64,000 bases of DNA, from assembly GCA_029204225.1 (NCBI GenBank), contig CM055102.1, positions 34,652,585 through 34,716,584 of the forward strand, read 5' to 3'. This document shows, piece after piece, positions 44,456-54,450 of this stretch. Position numbers and translations under genes: made by a program. Numbering within the stretch: the stretch's first letter is position 1; every line of letters starts with the position of its first letter. This DNA is from Diphasiastrum complanatum. Taxonomy: Eukaryota; Streptophyta; Lycopodiopsida; Lycopodiales; Lycopodiaceae. The notes under the pieces are model-generated. The model saw only the letters and a program-made list of their open reading frames with translations. It ran no database searches and was not told where the DNA came from.

Positions 44456-45739
44456 CTATACCCGGTTAATAACCTCAGACTGACCATCCGCAGAAGAATG
44501 ATAAGCAATGCCCATAAGTATCCTAACATCCAAGATACGCATAAGCTTTGTCCAAAAACCTGATGTAAACTTGGTATCCCGATCAGTAAGTATAGATCGT
44601 GGGAGACCATATAAGCGGTAAATCTCAGAAATAAATATACGACCACACTGCTCTGCTGTAATAGTACGTCTGACTGGTATGAAATGAGCTTGTTTAGAAA
44701 ACCTATCAACTACCACCAAACAAGAGTCATGACCACGCTGCGTACAAGGCAGAGCTAAAATGAAGTCCATAGATATATCAGTCCACTGGCGGGAAGGAAT
44801 AGGCCAACTTTGAAGGAGACCGCCAGGTTTTTCATGGGAATACTTGTTACGAAGGCAAAAATCACAAGTATGAATAAGGTGGGAAAGCTCACGCTTCATG
44901 GAAAGCCAATAAAAATGTTCTTTCAAATGCAACAAGGACTTCTGAAAACCAAAATGGCCACCAACAGGAGAGGAATGGGCATCAAGAAGGAGCTGTGGAC
45001 GTACGTCAAGAGTGCTGGGAATACATAACGAACCATAGTGAAACAAACGATGATTAACAATGGAATAAACCTGGTAAGGGTGAGAGGAAGGACGAGAGGC
45101 AAACGACATAACATCACGAAAGTTTGGACATGTGGCATAAGCCTGAGGAAGATCATCATACCAAGAGTGGGGAGACGTAACAAGACTGTAAGTAAGAGCA
45201 GGTAAACGAGACAAAGCATCAGCAGCAGTGTTACTTTTACCAGGCTTATAATAAATATCAAAATGAAAGGACTGTAAAAACTGAAGCCAACGGTACTGAC
45301 GATCACTAAGATCCTTTTGTGTATACAAATAACGAAGTGACTGGTGATCAGTAAAAACATCAAACGGAACACGATACAGATAATGACGCCACTTCTTTAA
45401 AGCAAAAAAGATAGCAAGCAACTCTTTTTCATGAGTGGAATAGCGCTGCTCATACGAACGAAGACGACGGGATTCATATGCAATAACACACTGACGCTGA
45501 CGTAACAAAGCACCTAATCCTGTGGAACTAGCATCAGTCTCATTAGCAAAACGCTGGGAAAAATCTGGAAGACATAAAACAGGGGCCGTGGTAAGCTTAA
45601 CCTTCAAAGTATCAAAAGCTGACTGACATGCAGGAGTCCAAGCAAACGAAGTTTCCTTTTTCAACAGAGCATGCAAAGGAGATGCAAGAGTGGCAAAATG
45701 AGCAACTAAGATGGATAGCAAGACCAAGAAACATACGAA
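44456..45739 (-). pseudogene. RNase H and integrase of the inner element
   Basis: One long open frame (431 codons from 45751). RNase [41 protein letters not shown] (catalytic Asp kept), KWRHYLYRVPFDVFTDHQSL and NTAADALSRLP. Integrase: zinc domain (HSSPVGGHFGFQKS with CDFCLRNK), core ISMDFILALP, ILTDRDTKFTSGFW and SADGQSEVINRV. A TAG right after INRV breaks it from the C-terminal part; this is the only stop in the integrase. Catalytic residues are intact. Confidence 0.93.
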
Positions 45740-46079
45740 CATCATGAACATCAGCAGGCACAGGCCATGAAAGAATAGAAGGGTACTGATTACGGATAGT
45801 AAGTTTATTTAAAACACGATAATCAATACATAGACGTACAGTACCATCCTTCTTATGAACAAGTAAAACAGGAGCACCAAAAGGACTGTGGCTAGGAACA
45901 ATAAGGCCTTGACGTAATAAATCAGACATTTGACGCTGGACTTCCTCGCGCTCAACAATAGACATACAAAAAGGAGGATGAGGAGGTGATGCAGAGGAAA
46001 CAAGGTCTATATGGTGGTTGACATCTCGTAAAGGTGGTAACTGAGTCGGCTCTCTAAAAACATGCTCAAATTCACGCAA
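45740..46079 (-). pseudogene. reverse transcriptase remnant of the inner element, palm deleted
   Basis: [40 protein letters not shown] and [20 protein letters not shown] show the RT N-terminus. The next residues are [20 protein letters not shown], which normally follow the palm and thumb. The join is near 45784. Everything between, including the FxDD catalytic pair and about 130 residues, is missing. Confidence 0.92.
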
Positions 46080-47818
46080 CGGTACAAAAATACCTGTGGC
46101 AAAGGTGGTGCATCCGCAATAGGCTGAACTGGCTGAACAGAAAGAATAGCCGCATAGTGGGCCTTCGGGAGGCTCCGTATGAACTGCTTTCCGGAAATAA
46201 GTTGATAGTCCTGCCGAGAATCAATACCGGAAAATATATGTTGAGTACCATCATGAGAGAATGTCAATGTCTGCTGCTGGAGGTCTACTATAACCGCACC
46301 AAGGGATGCAAACCAATCAGCACCGAGGATAAGATCGTACCGTGTAAGTGGAATAATATGAAAATTTGCCTGACCAAGGAAGTCTACAATCCGATATGAA
46401 AGCTGCTGATACATCTGCGTGCTAGGAAAAGAGTGTGCGCTGGCAACCTCAACATGCAGGGGATGAGGCGTAGTGATTGGCATAGCACGAATGCGTGTAG
46501 TAATATGACTGCTGAGAAACGAGTGAGTGTTACCCGTGTCAACAAGGGCAATAAACTCACGACCAGTGATACGTACGCGAAGACGGATATGGCGTGGACC
46601 CGGCTTACCGGCCCAAGTAGCATAAGCAAGCTGAGCATGGCATACAGCTAGATCAGGGGGATCAGGAACAGGCTCAGTGGGTGTGGCAAACTGATCAACA
46701 GGTGGGTCATCATCAAGAATATGAAGGCATATGGCAGAATCAAGACTATCATCAGGTGTGTCAGCATCATGGAAATAGACGGCAGTAGCAGTGGCAGGCT
46801 GTCGGCAATCACGAGTGATATGATCAGGACTCTTACAGTTGAAACATAAGCGCTTCTCACGGATCTCAGACGTCTCAGGCTGTGAGTAGCGACGAACAAA
46901 AACAGGACGAGGAGAAAAAGGAGGACGTGGTGCAGACGGAAGAGTGGACGAAGGTGAACTGACAGATGTGGGACTAGCAAAGGATGGAGAGGAAAAAATA
47001 GGACGTGTGAAAGGACGCGAAGGACGAGAAACAAAGGAAGAGATGGGAGAGTACTTGTGCTGCAGTGCGGTAGCAAGGGAGATGGCGTGAGAAAGAGTGA
47101 GTGGAAAAAAAGAAGAAACATCATACCTGAGTGCGCCTCGTAGACCAGCGACGTAGCGAGAGATGAGCTCCAATGTAGAAATATTTGGGAATAGATAGGA
47201 AAGCTCTGTAAACCGTGTCGTATAAGCAGCCAAGTCACCAGTGTGAGATAAACTGTGAAAGATGTCGCGTTGTCGAATAAGCCACTGAGGATCAATCATC
47301 ACTAGGCGGAGTGCTGTCATAAACTCTGTCCAACTAGCAAGGCCAGGGTGTGAAGCCGTCTGGCGAAACGGGCGCCACCAAGTAGTAGCACGGCCCTCCA
47401 ATTGTAAAGTAGCCAAATGTATCCGCTGAATGTCAGTCTTAGGAAACATAAGGAAGTAGGTCTCAAGCTTAGAATACCAATTCTCGAGTTCATTCCCATC
47501 GGATGACCCAGAATACACAGTAAGCTGAACCTTATCCTTAAAGTCTCGTGGCAAAGGACCAGAAGATGAAGGAGTCTCGGGTGGTGGAAATGTACACTGT
47601 GGGGGAACAGGTGGAGATAGTGGAGAAACACTGGACTGTAATGATAGTGTAGCAATCTGGGCAGAAAGAGCAATGAACGTCTCTCGTAACTCCCGGCGTA
47701 AATCAGTGCGTACATCACTCACGGCTTCCCTAAGATGATCTCGGAATTCATGCCGTACTTCGTCAAGGTAAGTGGAAGACGGTATGCGAGGCTCAGAAGA
47801 TGTAGGGGAAGTATCCAT
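46080..47818 (-). CDS. gag and protease of the inner element, open frame
   Basis: ATG at 47816-47818 ([15 protein letters not shown]) starts an uninterrupted frame of about 580 codons. Coiled-coil-like N-terminus ([20 protein letters not shown]). Capsid: [36 protein letters not shown] and [24 protein letters not shown] knuckle [17 protein letters not shown], and protease [17 protein letters not shown] with DTG intact, ending in [21 protein letters not shown] one-base shift near 46090 cuts the link to RT; the shifted frame stops at 46007. The open frame upstream of the ATG to 47944 is leader. Confidence 0.92.
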
Positions 47819-47944
47819 GGTCAAGGAATGCAGGAAGTGAAGAGTGTAAGAAAAGCTTAATATCGGAGGGAGCGGACTTTTGTCGTCACCCCAAATACGC
47901 TTTCGGTACACAAACGACACTAAGAGCAAGAAAGGAAATGACAA

Positions 47945-48560
47945 ATGTCAAAAAAAGGTGTGGAAAGCAAGGAAAAACCAACAAAGATACCTCTCGATAG
48001 AGCTCCAAGCGTGTGCGAAGAGCTGGCTGAAAAATGTGACCACAAGGAGAATGAAAGTGGGCGCTGGACAGCCTCCAATCAATGCTGAAAATATGGCTGG
48101 AAATATGTGGGAAACGTGATGAAATAGGGCGATGGACAGCCTCCAATCAAAACTGAAATATGGCTGCAACTGTGCTGGAACAATGACTGAAAAATGTGAT
48201 GAAGTAGGGCGCTGGACAGCCTCCAATCAATGCTGAAAAGATGGCTGGGAATCCTCTCCCTGAATCAAATGGAGGATTCAAAAAAAGAGGGAAAAGGATT
48301 TCTTGGGCGCCGGAAATAATCTGCCCAAAAAAAAAAAAAAAAAAAAAATTCCGGCCGCCAAATTTAGCAAAAGTACTTCCGCTAACTATCTGCTAAAGCT
48401 CCACCAAGGAAAATGCTCTGATGGGAGTTGGTCCTCCTCCAAACTGTGTTGAATGTTGCTGAAGCAAAGAGACGAAAGCCCTCAGCAAAGAGAGAAAAAT
48501 CAGCAAGGAAAATAGGCACCCAATCAGAAAATTAGATCTGAAATTCAGCAATCATGAAAG
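47945..48560 (-). other. leader of the inner element with repeats and an LTR-derived piece
   Basis: Three copies of GGGCGCTGGACAGCCTCCA-like sequence lie on the plus strand at 48059-48240. A segment at 48252-48301 matches the LTR of the outer element (about 41783-41832). A run of 22 A lies at 48327-48348. No coding function. Confidence 0.8.
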
Positions 48561-48573
48561 TGCTCTGATACCA
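48561..48573 (-). promoter_or_regulatory. primer-binding site of the inner element
   Basis: Minus strand TGGTATCAGAGCA directly after the LTR end AACT. Confidence 0.9.
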
Positions 48574-49038
48574 AGTTATGATCAAAATCTCAGGTGTTGA
48601 ATCAATGAAGCATAAAAGACAGCAATAGACTAAAGCCCTACAAGCAATAGACAAGACAATAGGTTCTCCCACGAAGAGCCCAAGCAATACCAATCAATAA
48701 TCTGAAAAATGAGTGTACAAATGCCCCTATAAATACCCTGCCAATGAACCCTAAAATAGGAATTCAAAAGTAAAGGGAGGCAAAATGTGGAGGGAAAATA
48801 GTGTGCCCTCCTACGGGCCCCCACTCCACATATAACCATATAATAAGGGCCCAAGGCCAGTCAATGTCATAAAAAAGGACCCAGTGCGGGTCATAAGCAT
48901 ATAAAAAGGCTCTGGGACCTGTACATGACTAATATAAAATGCGTAACCAGAAATATACATAACCAACAGTAAATGTAAAGAGGCCTGCGGAATGTATGCA
49001 GAGTAGCCCAGTAGGCCTGTATCCTGTAGTCTGTAACT
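48574..49038 (-). repeat. 5' LTR of the inner element (465 bp)
   Basis: From AGTTACAGACTACAGG to CATAACT on the minus strand. It matches the 3' LTR except for an 83-bp segment (48933-49015) that the 3' LTR lacks and scattered substitutions. Confidence 0.93.
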
Positions 49039-49043
49039 CCAAT
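49039..49043 (-). repeat. target site duplication of the inner element (right)
   Basis: Plus-strand CCAAT, identical to 43200-43204. Confidence 0.9.
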
Positions 49044-50239
49044 CCATCATAGGATACACCAGAAACGGATGGAGAATCGGATGACCCATCGGAACTGGCC
49101 GCAAGTGTAATCCCAAAGTACACACTAGGCGCACAAGTGAGGAATAGAAGAAATGCACTAGAACGAGGAACAAGATCTGCAACATCAGTAGCAAGCATCG
49201 GAGCAATATCCACGTGTAGCTGGGAATGAGTATCAAAGCACATATGAGCAACACTGAAGTATATGGCGGCAATATCCTCAAAAACTATCCAAAAGAGGAG
49301 AAGGAACTCTCTCAAGGTAACCTGCTGGTCTCGGAACACCAGAACAAAGTCGGAACTCAACATTGGAGACCAAGCGATATGGAGCAACCTGAAATGACGG
49401 GAACCTGAAGATCACCTGGACAAACAGTAGCTAGAACGGAAGCAATAACCCAAGCCATCAGGATATGCCAAGCCTGACAATGAGAACCAATCCAAGGAAC
49501 AAATAGAGAGCCACATGCATAATCATAGAGATATCGGCACCATAGGTGATCAGTAATATGGAAAAACCAGCACCAATCAACAAGTCCAAATGAAAACCAA
49601 GCTATATGTAATAACCAGGAATGCCATATAGCCATAGCATCGGCATGGACTGCAGGAAACTTATATTTAGAAACACAAGGAGACTAAAGGATCCCCGTAT
49701 ACTCATCTAGAAAGATCCCAGCATCTAAATACCCTAGATAAGTAATAGTGACCATCGGGCAAATATCCTCAGACGGAAAATGTGTAACGGTAAGGGCGAA
49801 AGGCTCATGAATCATGTCAGGAACCGTAAAAATATCATGAGGCAGATCACAAACCTCAAGCAGAGATCCAAGGAATAAAGCGAAAGAAGATACAACCTGA
49901 TCACCAATAGCGAGGGAACCAGCAAACGTGGACCTGTGAAGAACCCCATAGAAATCAGCAGGAACATCGGCCATAACGGACTCAAGAGATGGAGATATAG
50001 AGACCAATGGAAAAGATATTGCACCAACCACCGAACCAGGAGGGCTATCTGAAGTATGGGCAAAACCAATAGTAGAAATACCACCAAGGTATACGGCCTC
50101 AATATCAATGAAACCAAGAATGACCACCGAATAAGATATCTGTGAATCACGGCATATAGGCGCGAGGCACATAGCAACAACCTGTAAATCCGGAGCAACA
50201 TCAACCTGAGCAAGAGGACCCACGAACGGTGAAAGTGAA
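49044..50239 (-). pseudogene. coding-like region of unknown origin, first half (in place of RT)
   Basis: Directly after the protease, where RT should start, the frame runs on with no similarity to RT that I can see. It continues open to a TAG at 49684, then onward in the same frame to 49357 (MAIWHSWLLHIAWFSFG, VDWCWFFHITDHLWCRYL), so 393 codons from 50535 contain one stop. A shift near 49370 leads to LHIAWSPMLSSDFVLVFRDQ and continues to the insertion point of the inner element at 49043. It is rich in Leu, Trp, Ser and Ile, partly hydrophobic. No known domain was recognised. The pyrimidine-rich sense strand explains part of the composition. Confidence 0.6.
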
Positions 50240-51020
50240 GCAACTAATGTACTCTGAATGGAAAGAAGAGCTGCATCATGAGCGTTTGGCAGGCTACGCA
50301 TAAACTGCTTCCCGGTAACCAACTGATAGTCACCCTGGGAATCAATACCAAAAAGTAAATGATGCCGACCAAAATGTGTAAAAGACAATGTCTGCTGAGA
50401 AAGATCCACAGCAACAGTACCAAGTGACGAAAACCAATCTGCACCAAGAATAATGTCATAGTGCTCCAGAGGAATAATATAGAAATTTGCCTGTCTAGAG
50501 AAGTCACCAATGCTATAGTCCAAGCCTTGAAACATCTGAGAGTGATAAAAGTATGTGAGCTGGCAACCTCGACACTGAGAGACTGTGTAGCAAAAATAGG
50601 TGTAGCACGAATCCTGGTAAAAATGTAACCGCTAATAAATGAGTGTGTACTGCCCGTATCCACCAAAGCAATATACTCTCGCCCCGAAATGCGATCACGT
50701 AACTGCACAGAACGAGGACCAGGACGCCCAGCCCAAGTAGCATAAGCAAGCTGCGCATGGCAAGCGGCAGAAGCAGGATCATCAGGAAGCAGGTCAGCCG
50801 GCTCATCAACAGAATGTGGGTCAAGAGTATCAAGAATCTGGATATAAACATCAGAATCATCAGGAGTAAGAGCCTCACGGTAAAAAACATCGGTAGGACC
50901 AGGAGACTGTCGGCAATCACGGGCGAGATGATCTGGACTCTTACAGTGATAACAGAGGTGCTTCTGCTGAATCTCAGCGAACTCTGCGGCTGAATAACAG
51001 CGAACAAAGGCAGGGCGAGG
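50240..51020 (-). pseudogene. zinc knuckle and aspartic protease of the outer element
   Basis: In the frame of 51137-50244: CCHC knuckle LCYHCKSPDHLARDCRQ (CX2CX4HX4C, about 50915-50965). The protease motif EYIALVDTGSTHSFISG (50630-50685) has the catalytic DTG intact. After a frameshift near 50535 the protease end reads YDIILGADWFSSLGTVAVDL and DYQLVTGKQFMRSLPNAHDA (50280-50470). Up to this point it parallels the inner element closely. Confidence 0.9.
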
Positions 51021-51918
51021 TGTAGAAGGGCGAGGAGGACTTATGTTGCATGGTAGTAGCCAAGGAGATAGCATATGAGAGAGTAGGAGGCCGAAAAGAG
51101 GAAACATCATATCGTAAGGAGCCTCTAAGACCAGCAATTAAACGTGAAATAAGCTCTATAGGATGAAGATCAGTAAAAAGGTAAGAAAGCTCAGTAAACT
51201 GATCAATATAAGCAGTCAAATGGTTAGTATGGCGAAGTCTACGAAACAGATCACGTTGGCGAACAAACCATTGTGGGTCAATCATAGCCATACGAAGATC
51301 ATGCCGAAAAGTAGGCCATACATGTAATCCCTCACGAGTAGGCTCAGAGCGATAAACACGCCACCAAGTCTGAGCTCGACCATCTAAATGTAACGCAGCC
51401 AACTACACTTTCTGGGTTTCAGTCTTGGGATACATAAAAGAATAGGTCTCTAACTTAGAGAACCAATTTTCCCTGATATTCCCACCAAATGAACCAGAAT
51501 ACTTTAGTAAGCTGGAATCACGAAAATCACGAGCAAAATGAGGCTCGGGACTACCTGAAAAAGTAGAAGAAGGAAATCCTGGTGGTGCGAAGAAAAATCC
51601 AGGTGGTGGTACAGAAGACCCGAAAGGAGACCCATAAGAACTAGCACTATATGAAGGGAGACCAAACGTACTACCAAAAGCATCTCCTGAAGATGGAGAT
51701 GGAGCAGGAGCAGGCGTACTCAAAATACGAAATAAGGGTGCTTTACCAGGACGATGAAGAATGTCTGGGGGGGTGGTATCCCCTCGTGGTAGGATAGTCT
51801 CAAGGCTAGAAAGAATACGATCAATACGACTCTCAAGATGATCCATGCGGGAATCAATATGTGTAAAACGATCATCTAAAGAGCTCTGCGGAGGGTCTTC
51901 TGATGAAGAAGTCGCCAT
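50990..51918 (-). pseudogene. gag of the outer element, lightly damaged
   Basis: Starts at ATG 51918 (MATSSSEDPPQSSLDD) with a heptad-like stretch DSRMDHLESRIDRILSSLE, then a Pro/Gly/Ser-rich linker. The capsid follows: NWFSKLETYSFMYPKTETQK, TAG at 51403-51405, AALHLDGRAQTWWRVYRSEP, DPQWFVRQRDLFRRLRHTNH and [21 protein letters not shown] frameshift near 51050 precedes the zinc knuckle. One stop and about one shift: recent decay. The inner element's gag is clearly homologous ([20 protein letters not shown]). Confidence 0.9.
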
Positions 51919-52259
51919 AGGGACTAAGGATGAGGGAGAGGACGTTTGTCGTCACCCCAACTTAGTCTAACTTCTGAAATCACCAAAAATGGCACATAAA
52001 CAGTCAATCAAGATGGATAATAATCAGAAAATAAGGGCCTAAGAAAGTAGAAGGATTCTAACAAAATGGAAAAATGGAAAGAGGAGGGTGTGAGGCAACA
52101 AATATGAGCAGGAATAGGGGGCTGGAAAAGAGCAGTATGTGAGCAGAAAAGACAGCAAATAGGTGCAAAAAGGAAGTGCAAAAAGGGCGCAAGCAATACC
52201 TGGGTGGGTGCTGATCTGTCGTTCACTCGGTAGTGCCAACAAAGAGAGGTTAAAGCTGA

Positions 52260-52998
52260 AGATAATAGGGCACTGGGCAGCAACTACCAAGATCCACAAT
52301 ATGCTGAAGAATAGGCTGAAAAAAAGGTGCTGAAGTAAGGCGCCGAACAGCCTCCAATCAATAGCCGAAACGGACAACAAGTCGGTGAAAAGAACCGCTG
52401 AAAATGAGATGGTAGTAGGGCGCTGGACAGCCTCCAATCAATATCAAAAATGGACAGCAAATCGGTGACGAAAAGTGTCAAAAATGATGAGGTAGTAGGG
52501 CGCTGGGCAATAGCCACCAAATCTGCAAAAACAATGAAAATTTGTCGAAAAAATCGACGAAAGTGATGGGTTACCGATGAAAATGAGACGGTAGTAGGGC
52601 GCTGGACAGCCTCCAATCAATATTAAAAAATATACAGCAAATCGGTGACGAAAAGTGTCGAAAATGATGAGGTAGTAGGGCGCTGGGCAATAGCTACCAA
52701 ATTTGCAAAAACAATGAAAATCTGCCGAAAAAATCGACGGAAGTGATGGGTTAGCAGGGCGTTGGCCAGCCTCCACCAAAACTGCAAAAAATGATGAAGA
52801 AATCGTCGAAAGTGATGGGCAGTAGGGCGCTGGACAGCCACCACCAATCTGCAAAAATGACGGAGAAAAATCGATGAAAGTGATGGGTGGTAGGGCGCTG
52901 GACAGCCTCCACCAATCTGCAGGAAGGTTGACGGAGAAAACTCGATGAAAGTGATGGGTGGTAGGGCGCTAGACAGCCTCCACCAATCTGCAGGAAAG
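52260..52998 (-). repeat. tandem-repeat leader of the outer element
   Basis: On the plus strand the core GGGCGCTGGACAGCCTCCA (sense GTCCAGCGCCC) or a variant occurs about ten times, spaced 60-100 bp. A larger unit of about 180 bp is duplicated (about 52410-52580 and 52590-52760). Overlapping open frames across it on the minus strand come from the repeat. It is a 5' leader: no start codon context or protein similarity is seen. Confidence 0.88.
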
Positions 52999-53011
52999 TG
53001 CTCTGATACCA
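52999..53011 (-). promoter_or_regulatory. primer-binding site of the outer element
   Basis: Minus strand TGGTATCAGAGCA, directly after the LTR end AACT; initiator methionine tRNA type. Confidence 0.9.
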
Positions 53012-53384
53012 AGTTACAAGCTAAGATTCACTAGCTATGCTAGAAAGCAGGACTTAAGCTAGAAAGCAGGAAGAGAATGCTTAAGGAGGCTAAAGAGGAG
53101 CAATCATCATAAACTGCATAAAGGAATACAATGATGCCCTACTTATACCCTCTCCCTAAATCAAATGGAGGATTCAAAAAAGGGAGGGAAAAGGATTTGG
53201 AGGGAAAATAGTGCGCCCTCCCAATAGGAGGACCCCCACTCCAAATCAATGTGACCAAGTCCTAAAAATATAACCAAATAGGGCCCAAGGCCATAATATG
53301 AATAAAAAGGGCCCTTAGGCCTGCTTATGCATAATAACAATAAAAGAATGGACGTGGCGAATGTAATGAGCCAAGTCCATAACT
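53012..53384 (-). repeat. 5' LTR of the outer element
   Basis: 373 bp on the minus strand, from AGTTATGGACTTGGCTCAT to TTGTAACT; nearly identical to 41647-42019. Confidence 0.93.
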
Positions 53385-53389
53385 GAACC

Positions 53390-54214
53390 TGTCACAAATA
53401 ATGTTAGCAACGACATAATAGCCTGGCAGTGAACAATTTCTCTCAGCGATTTGCCTTGCAGATCCATCTGCCCCATGCAAAGATGTGTGAGCAATCCCTG
53501 CTCAAACCTGCGACAAACTACCAATATTGTTGGTAGTTCTGCAAACAAGTACATGCAATAAGTTGGAGCGATCCATGCTCAGATCAGCGAGCAACTTCCT
53601 ATAAGAAGTGCGAATATAGCTCCCACATGCAGCAATCAATTCCTGCTATGTTTCTGGCAGATTAGCAAGCTACCTTAGCTCTCCCTCAGCAAACAATCTT
53701 ATGAATTTCCAGCAATCTGCCCTCTAGCAACCTGAGAAACACAGCTTATCTTCTGAAAATTCAGCGGACATAGGGGAGTTCTATTTTCTAAAGATCTTAG
53801 TTAAGCATCTGCTTGAACTATCAACAGCCATTGTCTTTGATTTAGTTTTCTTGGTTGGAGAATGCTTTGTGAACACTATTTGACGTCTTTATACTTCATT
53901 TGATGCCAATATCTATGACAATGTTCATAATCAATCTATACTCCTCTTAGGAAGGGCGTCAAGAAGCACTTGGGGGTGGGTATTTTTGTAGTTCTATTTC
54001 ATATTTACAATTTTTCCATTTACTGTGACAATGACTCTTGCACACTATCCATGTTTTGAGTTAAACGTGGATCTCAATTCCATTATATAGTAAGGAGAGT
54101 ATTTAGGGACATTATTTTACACCTGCCACATGTGTAGCAACATCAAAATCTTACCTTAGTTTTTGATAACAAACTCACAAAAATGGCGAGATTTATTCAA
54201 CGCATGAGAAAATA
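53390..54214. other. no gene recognised
   Basis: Sequence flanking the outer element. It continues the type of sequence seen at 41330-41640. No similarity was recognised. Confidence 0.4.
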
Positions 54215-54450
54215 GAGGTACTTGTTGTAGCTAACTTGTTTATTAAACATGTATTCTGACCTCATGGATCTCCTCACTCCATATGATAAGGATTCATGCT
54301 TTACTCTAGATTTTGAATTGCTATGTTTGACAAAGTTAAGAGGCATAGTTGAGGATGAGTAATGCAAACCATCCTAACATAGATGGACAAATACAAGAAG
54401 TTAACCAAACTTTGGAAGACATACTTAGAGCATATGTGGGTGTTAAGCAA
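54215..54450 (+). pseudogene. Ty3/Gypsy integrase core fragment
   Basis: Plus strand, shifting frames: LVVANLFIKHVF, then FDKVKRHS-like sequence and SNANHPNIDGQIQEVNQTLE followed by DILRAYVG. This corresponds to the integrase core around the catalytic Glu (DGQxxxVNQxLEDxLRAYV). It is isolated, with no LTR. Confidence 0.78.

Larger units (their letters stand above)
43205..49038 (-). mobile_element. inner AGTTA-family LTR element, nested in the outer one
   Basis: Minus-strand Gypsy chromovirus of 5834 bp with a perfect 5-bp target duplication (plus strand CCAAT at 43200-43204 and 49039-49043). 5' LTR 48574-49038, primer-binding site 48561-48573, leader 47819-48560, gag-protease 46080-47818, RT remnant 45740-46079, RNase H-integrase 44456-45739, integrase end with chromodomain 43691-44455, polypurine tract 43587-43598, 3' LTR 43205-43586. 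LTR ends are AGTTAC...CATAACT. The RT palm is deleted, so it cannot replicate alone. Confidence 0.94.
41647..53384 (-). mobile_element. outer AGTTA-family LTR element, gag-protease-unknown-chromodomain
   Basis: Minus-strand element, 11,738 bp, or about 5.9 kb without the inner element at 43205-49038. 5' LTR 53012-53384, primer-binding site 52999-53011, tandem-repeat leader, gag, zinc knuckle, protease, a coding-like region of unknown origin, a C-terminal chromodomain-like piece, polypurine tract 42020-42030, 3' LTR 41647-42019. Flanking 5 bp on the plus strand are GAACC (53385-53389) and GAACT (41642-41646), a target duplication with one mismatch. RT, RNase H and integrase are absent, so it depends on another element. 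The LTR ends are AGTTA...AACT instead of TG...CA. Confidence 0.9.

Noticed and set aside
44923-45372. Large out-of-frame open frames overlapping the inner element (for example 44923-45372, 46648-47295, 43663-44250)
   Set aside because: Shadows of gag-pol in other phases; Leu-rich products of the pyrimidine-rich strand.
52008-53012. Several overlapping minus-strand open frames of 91-136 codons
   Set aside because: They lie in the tandem-repeat leader of an LTR element in all frames at once; repetitive translation without family similarity.
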